A stretch of DNA of 64,000 bases from Planotetraspora thailandica (GTDB lineage Bacteria > Actinomycetota > Actinomycetes > Streptosporangiales > Streptosporangiaceae), in NCBI RefSeq assembly GCF_016863335.1, contig NZ_BOOR01000029.1, positions 1 through 64,000 of the forward strand. The letters are read 5' to 3'. Within the stretch, counting starts at the first letter, position 1; each line of letters opens with the position of its first letter. Under the pieces are notes generated by a model that saw only the letters and a program-made list of their open reading frames with translations, made no database searches and was not told the DNA's origin. Below are positions 52,407-61,579 of the stretch, piece after piece. The position numbers and the translations under genes were made by a program.

Positions 52407-53774
52407 ATGGTTTCCGCCACGGCCAGCCCCTCGACCGTGTCCCCCGGTGTGCGCCTGGGATATGCCGTCGGATCGTTCTGCGCGGCCAACTTCAACACGC
52501 TTCCCGGGCTGCTGCTCCTCTACTACATGACCAACGTCCTCGCCGTGCCGGCGCTGCTCGCCGGAGTCGTGGTGTTCCTGCCCAAGGCGTGGGACCTGGT
52601 CATCAATCCACTCGTCGGGCAGTGGTCGGACCGTACGACGTCACGGTGGGGGCCCCGCCGGCCGTGGCTGCTCGCGGGCGCGGCCGTGCTCCCGCTCTTC
52701 TTCGCCCTGATGTTCATCGGCCCGCCGCTGAAGGGAACGGCGGCCGGTGTCTTCGTCGGCGTGATGTTCCTGATCGCCGCGACCGGGTTCGCGCTGTTCG
52801 AGGTTCCGTACAAGGCCATGCCGGCCGAGATGACCAGCAATTACCACGAGCGGACCTCGCTGCTGCAGTGGCGCATGGTCTTCGTCGCCGTCGCGATCGG
52901 CATGAGCGGCATCCTGGCCCCGGTGATCGCCGGCGACTCTCTGGACGGCTACCGCCAGATGGGCATCGTCTTCGCCGTCATCCTCCTGGTCGCCATGATC
53001 GGCTCCTTCTACGGCACGGCACGCGCGCCGTACACCGGCCAGCAGCAGTCGGCAGGCACGTTGCGGTTCCAGCTGCGGGCAGCCCGGACGTCGAAGCCCT
53101 TCCTGTGGCTGCTCGGGCTGAGCTCCGCGCAGACCCTCGCCGCCGGCGTGATGCTGGCGGGCGCGCCCTACTTCGCGGCGTACACTCTCGGCGACCCAGA
53201 CACGAAGAACACGCTGTTCGCGGCACTCATCGGGCCGATGCTGGTGACCATGCCGCTGTGGGTGTGGCTGTCGCGCAGGCTCGACAAGCGCGTCGCCATG
53301 ATCCTCGCTGGGGTGCTTTTCGCGGTCGGCGACCTGCTGGCCATCGGTACCCCGGCACTGGGATCGCTCTACGCCCACGTGGCCGTGGTGGTGGTCGGCT
53401 TCGGATACGCGGGCCTGCAGCTGCTCCAGTTCTCCATGCTGGCCGACGTGATCGCGTACGACGGAGCGGTCAGCGGCGAGCGCAGGGGCGGCGTCTTCAC
53501 CGGGTTGTGGACCGCGGCGGAGAACGCGGTGCAGGCGTTCGGCGCGACCATCTACGGAGCCGTCCTCGCCATCGGCGGCTTCATCTCCTCCGACCCCGAT
53601 AATCCGGTCACCCAACCGGAGAGTGCGCGCACCGCCGTCATCGTCGGCCTCACCGCCATCCCCGCCGTGATCACCATCCTGGGCATCTGGATGACGGTGA
53701 GGTACGACCTCACCGCCGAGCGCCTGGCCGCGCTCGACAAGACCCCTGCCGCGGAGGCGGCGCCGGAAGCCTGA
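52407..53774 (+). CDS. GPH-family sugar:cation symporter
   Basis: Glycoside-pentoside-hexuronide transporter of the major facilitator superfamily, importing sugars with cations. The 455-aa product has about 12 helices, the motif DLVINPLVGQWSDRTTSRWGPRRPW with a loop typical of XylP/MelB, and EVPYKAMPAEMT. Substrate not predictable. The ATG at 52407 is used; a TTG 7 codons upstream is less likely. It converges on the ABC permease gene with a 3-bp gap. Confidence 0.9.
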   Translation: MVSATASPSTVSPGVRLGYAVGSFCAANFNTLPGLLLLYYMTNVLAVPALLAGVVVFLPKAWDLVINPLVGQWSDRTTSRWGPRRPWLLAGAAVLPLFFALMFIGPPLKGTAAGVFVGVMFLIAATGFALFEVPYKAMPAEMTSNYHERTSLLQWRMVFVAVAIGMSGILAPVIAGDSLDGYRQMGIVFAVILLVAMIGSFYGTARAPYTGQQQSAGTLRFQLRAARTSKPFLWLLGLSSAQTLAAGVMLAGAPYFAAYTLGDPDTKNTLFAALIGPMLVTMPLWVWLSRRLDKRVAMILAGVLFAVGDLLAIGTPALGSLYAHVAVVVVGFGYAGLQLLQFSMLADVIAYDGAVSGERRGGVFTGLWTAAENAVQAFGATIYGAVLAIGGFISSDPDNPVTQPESARTAVIVGLTAIPAVITILGIWMTVRYDLTAERLAALDKTPAAEAAPEA

Positions 53775-53777
53775 CGC

Positions 53778-56408
53778 TCACGACACCCTGCGCCGGAGCG
53801 CAGGGAACCGCGACCGGGTGAAGACGCCGCAGACGAGCGCGGCGAGCAGCGGCAGCCCCACCACGAGCAGCGCGATCAGACTCCACGGAACGATGATCAC
53901 GGGCGCCACCTGCTCCGGCATCGGGATGCGGAACCCGTCGGCGCCGAACAAGACCTGGGGCGCCCCCGTGTGCGGCTCCGGCCATCGGGACGCCACGCCC
54001 GCCACGAGACCGGCGACCACCCCGATGACCGTACCTCCGAGCGCGATGACCAGGGCCTGCCCGGCCTTCACCGCCCGCCTGACGCGGGGCGCCGCTCCCA
54101 CCGCCGACATCACTGCCAGATCGGTCCTGGCCTCCGCCACCGCCAAAGAGGTGGCGACGAGCGTCATGCCCAGGACCAGTACCGCGGCGGCCGCGCCCAG
54201 AAGGACCAGCAGCGGTGTATCGTCGGGGTCGCCAGGCGGTCCCTCCAGCCGGCCGGTGATCTGCGAGCTCATACCGTCCAGGTCCGTCAGCAGACGTTGC
54301 GCCGTGGCGGGCGACACCCGGTATTCAGCGGGATCGACCAAGAGGAGCGCCGTCTCGGTCGCGTAGCCCTGCTTCTTGATCGCCTCGGGTGAGACGACCA
54401 TGTGCGCCCGGCCCTCCCCACTCGCTCGTACGACGATGGCGGGCAGGGACTGCTCGTGCTCGTCCGGTCCGTCGTCGGTTGCAAGCATGAAGTCGGCCTT
54501 TCCGTTGTGCACGATCACGGGGTTGAGCGCGACCACCTCGCCCGCCCGGAGCGCGGCCGCGGCGGCGGGGTCGTCGCGGCCGAGCACATATCTCAGAAGC
54601 CGTTCGTCGCCGACCAGCAGACCGCCATTGCCGCTGGGATCCACCCAGTTGGCATTCAACTTCAACGACTCATTGCCGACGATCTTGTCCGTGAGCCTGT
54701 CGGACACCTGCAACGGCTCACCCGACGCACTCACGGGGGATCTGGCCTCGATGACGGGGACGCCGGGGAGCTCGGCGTGGACCCGCGTACGGACCCGGTC
54801 CCACAGTTCCGGTCCCAGGTCCCGGCCGCGGATCCACAACGCCCCCGCAGGCCCCTGGGGGGAGTCCAGACCCCAGGGTGCCGGACTTGACAGGTTGCTT
54901 CGCCACGCCACCCCCAGAGCTGTGAACAGCGTGACGGCGACCATCACCGCAGACAGGGCGGGCACCGTACGCCCCCGGTTACGCGCCGCGTCCCGCACGG
55001 CGAAACGGAGCGAGAACGGCAACGCGCCGGCCAGGCGGCCAGCCGAGGCGATCAGCCGGGGCAGCACGGCGATGAACCCCAGCTGGGTGACCAGGGCCGC
55101 CGCGGCGACCCAGGACGCGCCATGCCCGGCGGCCGCGGCGGTGCCGGCGAGCCCGGCGGCGATGAGCGCCACTCCCAACACGGGGCGACCGGCCCGGTCA
55201 CGGGCGGGGGCGCGCCTGCCCGCGAGCACCGCCACCACATCCGTACGGCTCGCATGCTGGGCCGGAGCGAGGGCCGCCAGCAGGCCGGCCACGACGCCCA
55301 TAGCCATGACGATCGCGACGGCCACCCACGGAACCTGAAGCGAACCGCTTAGGCTGCCCAAATCGCCCTGATACCAGGACGTCACGGGAACCGCGACGCC
55401 GATGCCCGCCGCGACTCCGATCACCGCGGCGACGGTCCCGAACAGCAGCCCGTCTGCAAGCGCGATCCTCTTGAGTTGCCGTGGTGAGCCGCCCTGTGCG
55501 CCGACAAGGGCGAACTCGCGTTCCCTCCGTCGCCGACCCACCACGAAGGCCGGTCCTGCCAGAAGGACGACCTCCAGCAGCATCATCGCCGTCCAGGGAA
55601 CCGTCTCGAGCTCGGCACCGAATTCGTCGGAGGCAGAGGCCGAGCCGACCTCTATCGTCCCGTCGGGTAGGCCCGGGCCGTTCACCGACGCTCCCCTTGA
55701 GGTCAGCCGCGCGGCATCCGCGGAGGACACCGGCTTCGGGGCGTCGACCATCCAGACGGTCGTAGTTGAATATCCCGCAGGCTCCATGAGCCCGTCAGGC
55801 AGGCTCCCGGGAAACGCGACGAAGTCGGGCGGCCAACCTTGCGGCGTGGCCATGATTCCCACCACACGCAATGGCACCCGTGACTCACCGGCGAAGAACG
55901 TTTGGCCGACGGTGACCCTGCCGTTCGCAGCGTCGGCATCGTTGACGCCGTCCACGACGATCTCGCCGGGCGCCGTCGGCAGCCTTCCCGTGATGAGTCG
56001 ATAAGTCCCGCGGACGAGCGGATCGCGCAAATTCTCCTGCCGGACCATGTCGGACTTGAAGCCCTGGGGAGTCAGGTAGCGGATGAACCCCTCGTCGACC
56101 CGCACCGCCCGGGTTCCGGGCCCGAACATCTCGACGACCTGCGCCTGGGTGAACGGCTTCACGTCCGGTGGAGGGTCCTCGTCCTCTCCCTGTCCGGAAT
56201 CGGCAGGGCCGCCTGACACGATGACGTCGGCCTGGCCCAGAGGCACCGTTACGTTGGGATCATTGGTGCCGCCGTTGCTCGTGGACGTCACCAGGACGGT
56301 GGCGAGGAGGACAGGCAGGGCGATCATCGCGAGGATCAGCGCGCTGCGTCGCTTGGACCGCCACGCGTTCCTTCTGGAGATCCTCAGAGCAACCCGGAAG
56401 GCGCTCAT
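53778..56408 (-). CDS. FtsX/MacB-type ABC permease, copy 1
   Basis: Membrane subunit of an ABC exporter with two FtsX domains. The 876-aa product has an N-terminal helix (LILAMIALPVLLATVLV), a large external domain, three-helix clusters near residues 280-440 and near the C-terminus. The first 33 residues are identical to copy 2. It overlaps the ATPase gene by 4 nt. Such systems often export or sense antimicrobial compounds, under PadR control. Confidence 0.9.
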   Translation of the reverse strand: MSAFRVALRISRRNAWRSKRRSALILAMIALPVLLATVLVTSTSNGGTNDPNVTVPLGQADVIVSGGPADSGQGEDEDPPPDVKPFTQAQVVEMFGPGTRAVRVDEGFIRYLTPQGFKSDMVRQENLRDPLVRGTYRLITGRLPTAPGEIVVDGVNDADAANGRVTVGQTFFAGESRVPLRVVGIMATPQGWPPDFVAFPGSLPDGLMEPAGYSTTTVWMVDAPKPVSSADAARLTSRGASVNGPGLPDGTIEVGSASASDEFGAELETVPWTAMMLLEVVLLAGPAFVVGRRRREREFALVGAQGGSPRQLKRIALADGLLFGTVAAVIGVAAGIGVAVPVTSWYQGDLGSLSGSLQVPWVAVAIVMAMGVVAGLLAALAPAQHASRTDVVAVLAGRRAPARDRAGRPVLGVALIAAGLAGTAAAAGHGASWVAAAALVTQLGFIAVLPRLIASAGRLAGALPFSLRFAVRDAARNRGRTVPALSAVMVAVTLFTALGVAWRSNLSSPAPWGLDSPQGPAGALWIRGRDLGPELWDRVRTRVHAELPGVPVIEARSPVSASGEPLQVSDRLTDKIVGNESLKLNANWVDPSGNGGLLVGDERLLRYVLGRDDPAAAAALRAGEVVALNPVIVHNGKADFMLATDDGPDEHEQSLPAIVVRASGEGRAHMVVSPEAIKKQGYATETALLLVDPAEYRVSPATAQRLLTDLDGMSSQITGRLEGPPGDPDDTPLLVLLGAAAAVLVLGMTLVATSLAVAEARTDLAVMSAVGAAPRVRRAVKAGQALVIALGGTVIGVVAGLVAGVASRWPEPHTGAPQVLFGADGFRIPMPEQVAPVIIVPWSLIALLVVGLPLLAALVCGVFTRSRFPALRRRVS

Positions 56409-57160
56409 CGCGCGCTCACCATGCCTGCCGTGGCCGAGTCGACGATCTGACCGTCCCTGAGGAAGACGACCCGATCGGCCCAGCCGGCATAGCGAGGCTC
56501 ATGGGTGACCAGGAGAACCGCCGCGCCGGCGTCGGCTCGGGCGCGGAGCAGGCGCAGGATGTCATCGCCCGTCGCGGTGTCGAGCGCACCGGTCGGCTCA
56601 TCGGCGAGAATGAGCCGCCGCTCCCCCACCAGCGCGCGGGCGATGGCCACCCGCTGACGCTGACCTCCGGACAGTTCGTCGGGGAACCGACCGGCCAGAT
56701 CGGCGATCCCGATCTCGCCGAGGACGGCCAGCGCCTCCTTCCGCGCCTTCCCTGTACGGACCCCGTCCAGTTCCCTCGGCAACATCACGTTCTCGACAGC
56801 GGTGAGGGACGGGATGAGGTTGAGGTCCTGAAAGACATAACCCACATGCCGCCTGCGCAGCGCGGCCAGCCGTGACGGCGGCAGGAGGTCCAGAAGTTCG
56901 CCCTCCACCATCACCTCTCCGGACGTCGCCCGATCGAGGCCCCCGGCAATGTTGAGCAAGGTGGACTTGCCGGACCCCGACGGCCCCATCACCGCGACGA
57001 GCTCACCCGCCGAGATCTCGAGGCTGACCTCTTTCAACGCGTGGACGACCTGAGCCCCCTCAACGTGGACACGGCTGACGTCGGCCAACTCCACGACGAG
57101 ATCACGACCTGGATCTTCCTCTGCTGGGGACGGGACGGGAGACGGATCACGATCGATCAT
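56405..57160 (-). CDS. LolD/MacB-type ABC ATPase, copy 1
   Basis: Cytoplasmic ATPase of the exporter. The 251-aa product has Walker A GPSGSGKST, signature LSGGQRQRVAIARAL and Walker B LILADEPTGAL. It differs from copy 2 at about 22 of 251 positions, mostly in the first 150. Its start overlaps the stop of a truncated padR by 1 nt (TAATG). Confidence 0.94.
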   Translation of the reverse strand: MIDRDPSPVPSPAEEDPGRDLVVELADVSRVHVEGAQVVHALKEVSLEISAGELVAVMGPSGSGKSTLLNIAGGLDRATSGEVMVEGELLDLLPPSRLAALRRRHVGYVFQDLNLIPSLTAVENVMLPRELDGVRTGKARKEALAVLGEIGIADLAGRFPDELSGGQRQRVAIARALVGERRLILADEPTGALDTATGDDILRLLRARADAGAAVLLVTHEPRYAGWADRVVFLRDGQIVDSATAGMVSAR

Positions 57161-57276
57161 TACTGTTCCTGGGGGTGCTGGAGGGATCTGCGGGAGAGGA
57201 CGGCCTCGCAGTGGTCGAGCCGGCGCAGTTCGGCCTCAACCTGGAAAATCTTGGAATCGAGGATCAGCGTCTGGGC
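57160..57276 (-). pseudogene. truncated padR remnant (C-terminal 38 codons)
   Basis: An open segment encodes AQTLILDSKIFQ and on to the C-terminus of the PadR at 60711-61250, with only about two substitutions in 38 residues, then a stop. The whole DNA-binding part is missing; upstream is the tail of permease copy 2 with 37 bp between. No start codon or ribosome site belongs to it, so it is a relic of the cassette duplication that now serves as leader for ATPase copy 1. Confidence 0.85.
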
Positions 57277-57313
57277 GGAGCCGTCGGCCAGGCATGACAC
57301 CGTCATCTCGACA

Positions 57314-59962
57314 TCAGGCCGGTCTGCGCCGGGGCGCCGGGAGCCGCGACCTGGTGAACACTGCACATACGAGCGCGGCCAGCAGCGGAAGTCCCACGAC
57401 CAGGAGCGCCACCAGGTTCCACGGGACGTCGATCGTGAAAGGCGCCGGATGTGCGGAGAGAGGCGTGCCGTCGGCGCCGAACTTCGGGGCACCCATTGAG
57501 CCCGCGGTCCGTGGCAGGCGCGCCGCCACCCCCGCCACGAGACCCCCGGCGACACCTAGGGTCACCCCGGTCAAGGCAATGACCAGAGCCTGGCCGGCCT
57601 TCACCGCGCGCCGGGTCCGCGGCGCGGCTCCCACGGCGGACATCACCGCCAGATCCGGTCTCGCCTCCGCCGCCGCGAGCGCGGTGGCAACGAAGGTCAT
57701 CCCCAGGACGAGCACGGCCGCGGCCGCGGCCAGCAGGAAGATCAGGGGCGTGTCGTCCGCCGGCCGGGGCGCTTCAAGGCGAGCGGTCAGCTGTAGTGGA
57801 GAGAGCTTCGCCAACTCCGCTGTGATCCGCTGCGCCGCTTCCGGCGGCACCCGATAGTCCACGGGGTCGACCACGAGAAACGCGGTCTGTGTGGTGAAAC
57901 CGTGTTTCCTGATCGCCTCGGGAGAGACGACGACGCGCGCCCAGCCTTCGCCGGTCGCCCGCGCGGCGACGGCGGGCAGGGTCAGATCGTCGGTGTCGGC
58001 GGAGGCCCCGTCCTGGGTCTGGAACATGAGGCCGACCTTCCCGTTGTGGACGGCCCCGGGGTCCAGCACGACGGCCTTCCCCGCGCGCAACGCCGCCTCC
58101 GCTGAAGGGTCTGTACGGCGCAGGGCGTAACGCAGCAGTCGCGCGTCACCCACGAGCAGGCCCCCGCCGCCGGCGGGGTCCACGCGTATCGCCCCCATGT
58201 GCATCCGGTCGAGATCCTCGTCCGGCAACCGGACATCTGCCCGGAGCGGCACGCCCGACCTGGAAGGGATGTCCGCCTCGAGGAGCGGCACCCCGTCCGG
58301 GAGTTCGGCGCGCACCCGTGCGCGAACGCGGTTCCACAGGTCGGGACCCAGATCCGTGCCTCGGATCCACAACGCGCCCGCAGGCGCCTGCGGGTACTCA
58401 TCGACCCAGGTCGGCGGGTCGGACAGGCCGCTTCGCGACACGACCCCGATCGCCATGAACAGCGTGACGGCGGCCATGATCGCTGATACGGCGGGCACCG
58501 TGCGGCCCCGGTTGCGGATCGCGTCCCGCACGGCGAACCTGAGGGGGAACGGCAGGGCGGCCGCCGGACGCCCTGCCCTGGCGATCAGCCACGGCAACAC
58601 GGCGACCAGCCCGAGCTGGGTGAGCAGTGCGCCGCTGACGATCCAGGCGATGGTGTACCACGCGCCTACGACCGTGACAGTGAGGCCGGCCGCGACGAGC
58701 ACGAGCCCAAGGACGGGTCGGCCGGCCCGGTCACGCCCGGGGGTACGCCGGCCGGTGAGCACCGCGACCACGTCCGTACGGCCCGCGCGTTCGGCGGGCG
58801 CGAGGGAGGCGATCAGCCCGGCGACGACGCCCATCGCCATGATGATCGCCACGGGGGTCCAGGGAACGGCGAAGTGGTGGGGGATCCTGCCATCTGCGAT
58901 CGCGATGCGAGTGCTGACGGGAGCCGCCGCTCCGACACCCACCGCTGCGCCGACGACCGCACCTCCGACGCCGAAGAGCAGCCCGTCGGCTTGCGCGACG
59001 CCTCTGAGCTGCCCTGATGAGCCGCCCTGTGCGCCGATCAGCGCCAACTCCCGCGCCCTGCGCCGCTGACCCACCGCGAACGCGGGCCCTGCGAGCAGGA
59101 CGACCTCCAGCAACATCAGCGCGATCCACGGAACGCCTTCGAGAACGGACAGCACATCGCGGCCGGTCGAGTACGACACGGACATGTCACCGTGTGTCCC
59201 GCCCGGTCCGGCGAATCTGACCACCACCGCGCCCCGTGCGTTGAGCTTCGGGACGTCCGCCGAGGAGACGGCCTTCGGCGCGTCGACCATCCACACGGTT
59301 CTGCCGCCCAGGCCGCCGTCGTCCAGGTCGCCGAGGGACATGGAGCCGGGGAACGCGATGAAGTCGACCGGAGGGCCGACCTCTGGCGTGAGGACGATTC
59401 CCACGACGTGGAGCTGCGGTCGCCGATCGATCGCGACGGTCTGACCGATCTTCAGTCCCCTGTCGGCGGCCTCCGAGGATATGACGATCTCCCCAGGTGC
59501 GGTGGGCAACCGTCCCTGGACGAGGTAGTAGGCGCCGCCGAAGATCGGATCGCGGAGGTCCTGCGACTGGACCATGTCCGACCGGTATCCCTGAGGCGTC
59601 CGGTATCGCGCATAGCCCCGGTCGACCTGCACGACGCGCGTCCCGGGGCCGAACATGGCGATCACCTGGTCGGCGGTGAACGGCTTCCCGTCGTCGGGGC
59701 CCTCCGAGCTCACGGAGTAGCCGTCGCCGTATTCCTCCTGGACGACGTTGGTCGTCTCGGGAGAGCCGCCGATGATGGCGTCGGCCCGTCCCAGGGGCAT
59801 CTCCCCCTGGTCGTCCGGGCCGAGGGCGCCGGTCAGGGCCGACCCGAGGAACGTGACGACGGCAACGGGAAGGGCGATCATCGCGAGAATCAGCGCGCTG
59901 CGGCGCTTGGAGCGCCACGCGTTCCTGCGGGAGATCCGGAGCGCGACCCTGAAGGCGCTCAT
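57314..59962 (-). CDS. FtsX/MacB-type ABC permease, copy 2
   Basis: Paralogue of copy 1 (882 aa) with the same domain plan: one N-terminal helix, large external domain, and clusters of helices in the middle and at the C-terminus. The N-terminal 33 residues are identical to copy 1, whereas the external domain has drifted, which suggests altered substrate range. Coupled by a 4-nt overlap to ATPase copy 2. Confidence 0.9.
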   Translation of the reverse strand: MSAFRVALRISRRNAWRSKRRSALILAMIALPVAVVTFLGSALTGALGPDDQGEMPLGRADAIIGGSPETTNVVQEEYGDGYSVSSEGPDDGKPFTADQVIAMFGPGTRVVQVDRGYARYRTPQGYRSDMVQSQDLRDPIFGGAYYLVQGRLPTAPGEIVISSEAADRGLKIGQTVAIDRRPQLHVVGIVLTPEVGPPVDFIAFPGSMSLGDLDDGGLGGRTVWMVDAPKAVSSADVPKLNARGAVVVRFAGPGGTHGDMSVSYSTGRDVLSVLEGVPWIALMLLEVVLLAGPAFAVGQRRRARELALIGAQGGSSGQLRGVAQADGLLFGVGGAVVGAAVGVGAAAPVSTRIAIADGRIPHHFAVPWTPVAIIMAMGVVAGLIASLAPAERAGRTDVVAVLTGRRTPGRDRAGRPVLGLVLVAAGLTVTVVGAWYTIAWIVSGALLTQLGLVAVLPWLIARAGRPAAALPFPLRFAVRDAIRNRGRTVPAVSAIMAAVTLFMAIGVVSRSGLSDPPTWVDEYPQAPAGALWIRGTDLGPDLWNRVRARVRAELPDGVPLLEADIPSRSGVPLRADVRLPDEDLDRMHMGAIRVDPAGGGGLLVGDARLLRYALRRTDPSAEAALRAGKAVVLDPGAVHNGKVGLMFQTQDGASADTDDLTLPAVAARATGEGWARVVVSPEAIRKHGFTTQTAFLVVDPVDYRVPPEAAQRITAELAKLSPLQLTARLEAPRPADDTPLIFLLAAAAAVLVLGMTFVATALAAAEARPDLAVMSAVGAAPRTRRAVKAGQALVIALTGVTLGVAGGLVAGVAARLPRTAGSMGAPKFGADGTPLSAHPAPFTIDVPWNLVALLVVGLPLLAALVCAVFTRSRLPAPRRRPA

Positions 59963-60714
59963 CGGGCGCTCACCAGGCCTGCCGTGGCCGAATCGACGAT
60001 CTGGCCATCGCGCAGGAAGACGACCCGATCGGCCCAGCCGGCATAGCGAGGCTCGTGGGTGACGAGCAGGACCGCCGCTCCGGCGTCGGCCCTGGCGCGC
60101 AGCAGCCGCAGGATGTCGTCGCCCGTCGCGGTGTCGAGGGCACCGGTCGGCTCGTCGGCGAGGATGAGCCGCCGCTCGCCCACCAGCGCACGGGCGATGG
60201 CCACCCGCTGACGCTGACCTCCCGACAGCTCGTCGGGGAAACGACCGGCCAGGTCCGCGAGGCCGATCTCGTCGAGGACGGCCAGGGCCTCCTGCCTCGC
60301 CTTCGCCGTACGGACCCCGTCCAGCTCTCTCGGCAACATGACGTTCTCGACGGCCGTCAGCGACGGGATGAGGTTAAGGTCCTGGAAGACGTAACCCACG
60401 CGCTTCCTGCGCAAGGCGGCCAGCCGCGACGGCGGCAGTCGGTCGAGAAGCTCTCCCTCGACCCTGACGTGCCCGGACGCCGCCCGATCGAGGCCACCGG
60501 CGATGTTGAGCAGGGTGGACTTGCCCGAGCCCGAGGGCCCCATCACCGCGATGAGCTCACCCGCCCAGACGTTCAGGCTGATCTCTTTCAGCGCGTGGAC
60601 GGCCTGCGTTCCTTCCACGTGGACACGGCTGACGTCGGCCAACTCCACGACGAGAGCACGACCCGGATCTACCTCGGCGACGGGTGGGACGGGGGACGGA
60701 TCACGATCGATCAT
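59959..60714 (-). CDS. LolD/MacB-type ABC ATPase, copy 2
   Basis: Paralogue of ATPase copy 1 (251 aa) with intact Walker A GPSGSGKST, signature LSGGQRQRVAIARAL and Walker B LILADEPTGAL. Start overlaps the PadR stop by 4 nt, so the order padR-ATPase-permease is one operon. The last 100 residues are almost identical to copy 1, possibly due to gene conversion. Confidence 0.94.
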   Translation of the reverse strand: MIDRDPSPVPPVAEVDPGRALVVELADVSRVHVEGTQAVHALKEISLNVWAGELIAVMGPSGSGKSTLLNIAGGLDRAASGHVRVEGELLDRLPPSRLAALRRKRVGYVFQDLNLIPSLTAVENVMLPRELDGVRTAKARQEALAVLDEIGLADLAGRFPDELSGGQRQRVAIARALVGERRLILADEPTGALDTATGDDILRLLRARADAGAAVLLVTHEPRYAGWADRVVFLRDGQIVDSATAGLVSAR

Positions 60715-61250
60715 TGCTGTTCCTGGGGGTGCTGGAGGGATCTGCGGGAGAGGACGGCCTCGCAGTGGTCGAGCCAGCGCAGCTCGGCCTCGGCCTGGAA
60801 AATCTTGGAATCGAGAATCAGCGTCTGCGCGGTGTCAAGCGGAGGATCCAGACCCCGCTTGACCCGGGTGAGGTCCTGCAGGGTTCGCATGGTCGCGGTC
60901 CGTTGGGCCTGGACGACCTGTGTGACGTCGACTCCGGGGGCGGTGACGGCCATGGCGAGCTTGATGGCGAGCTCGTCGCGCGGCCGCTCGGTCTGGGTGA
61001 TGGGCGTGACGAACCAGCGATCGACCTCGGCCCGCCCGTCCTGAGTGATCGAGTAGGCGATCCGGCCCTGTTCGTCCTGCTCCCCGGGCGCGACGAGACC
61101 GTCCCGCTCCATGCGCGACAACGTCGTATAGACCTGGCCGATGTTCAGCGGCCAGGTCGCCCCCGTCGACGCCTCGAACTCGGCGCGCAACTGATAGCCG
61201 TGTCGTGATCCCTGACTGAGCAGGGCGAGCAGACCGTGCCGGATGGACAT
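60711..61250 (-). CDS. PadR-family transcriptional regulator
   Basis: Winged-helix repressor of the exporter operon. The 179-aa product has RHGLLALLSQGSRHGYQLRA, LNIGQVYTTLSRMERDGLV and a C-terminal Vir_act_alpha_C-like helical domain. The ATG at 61250 (MSIRHGLLALL) is used; the longer frame reads through the operator. A perfect 24-bp palindrome ends 2 nt before the ATG, so it controls its own expression directly. Confidence 0.92.
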   Translation of the reverse strand: MSIRHGLLALLSQGSRHGYQLRAEFEASTGATWPLNIGQVYTTLSRMERDGLVAPGEQDEQGRIAYSITQDGRAEVDRWFVTPITQTERPRDELAIKLAMAVTAPGVDVTQVVQAQRTATMRTLQDLTRVKRGLDPPLDTAQTLILDSKIFQAEAELRWLDHCEAVLSRRSLQHPQEQQ

Positions 61251-61252
61251 GA

Positions 61253-61276
61253 ATACTGAGTATGCATACTCAGTAT
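61253..61276. promoter_or_regulatory. PadR operator: perfect 24-bp palindrome
   Basis: Arms ATACTGAGTATG (61253-61264) and CATACTCAGTAT (61265-61276) are exact reverse complements. The site lies 2 nt upstream of the padR start codon and contains a CATACT -10 candidate 8 nt before the ATG, so repressor binding would cover the promoter of a leaderless mRNA. Confidence 0.85.
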
Positions 61277-61579
61277 GCTTGGGGCAATCCTGAACCCACG
61301 ACGGGACACGCGTGGGGCCCGGCACCCGCACGGGGCGGCCCGGTGGGATGCCCCGCGCGCCGGGGCCGCAGGGAGAACCCCAACCGGGGCGACATTTCCT
61401 GATATCAACTCGCCCTAAAAGCCGTCCGAACCAGGCTTTCCACGCGAGGAACGCGATCTATGTGGCTACTGATGCGTCATGATATTTCGGACAACCGAGT
61501 GACTTAATGGGGCAAAAATCTGTCAAACGGACCATAATGGCGATTTGCATCCAGAGTCGAGCCCCACTGGAGAACGATC
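61277..61579. other. padR / CAP-lipoprotein divergent region
   Basis: A 303-bp divergent gap. On the plus strand CATAAT (about 61541-61546) could be a -10 for the CAP gene, with a leader of about 30 nt. No riboswitch or small gene was identified, but ATATTTC, CCATAA and other AT-rich spots make this the least GC-rich part of this end of the window. Confidence 0.4.

Noticed and set aside
53778-61250. Mobile element carrying the ABC cassettes
   Set aside because: No transposase, terminal repeats or integrase; the structure is a simple tandem duplication.
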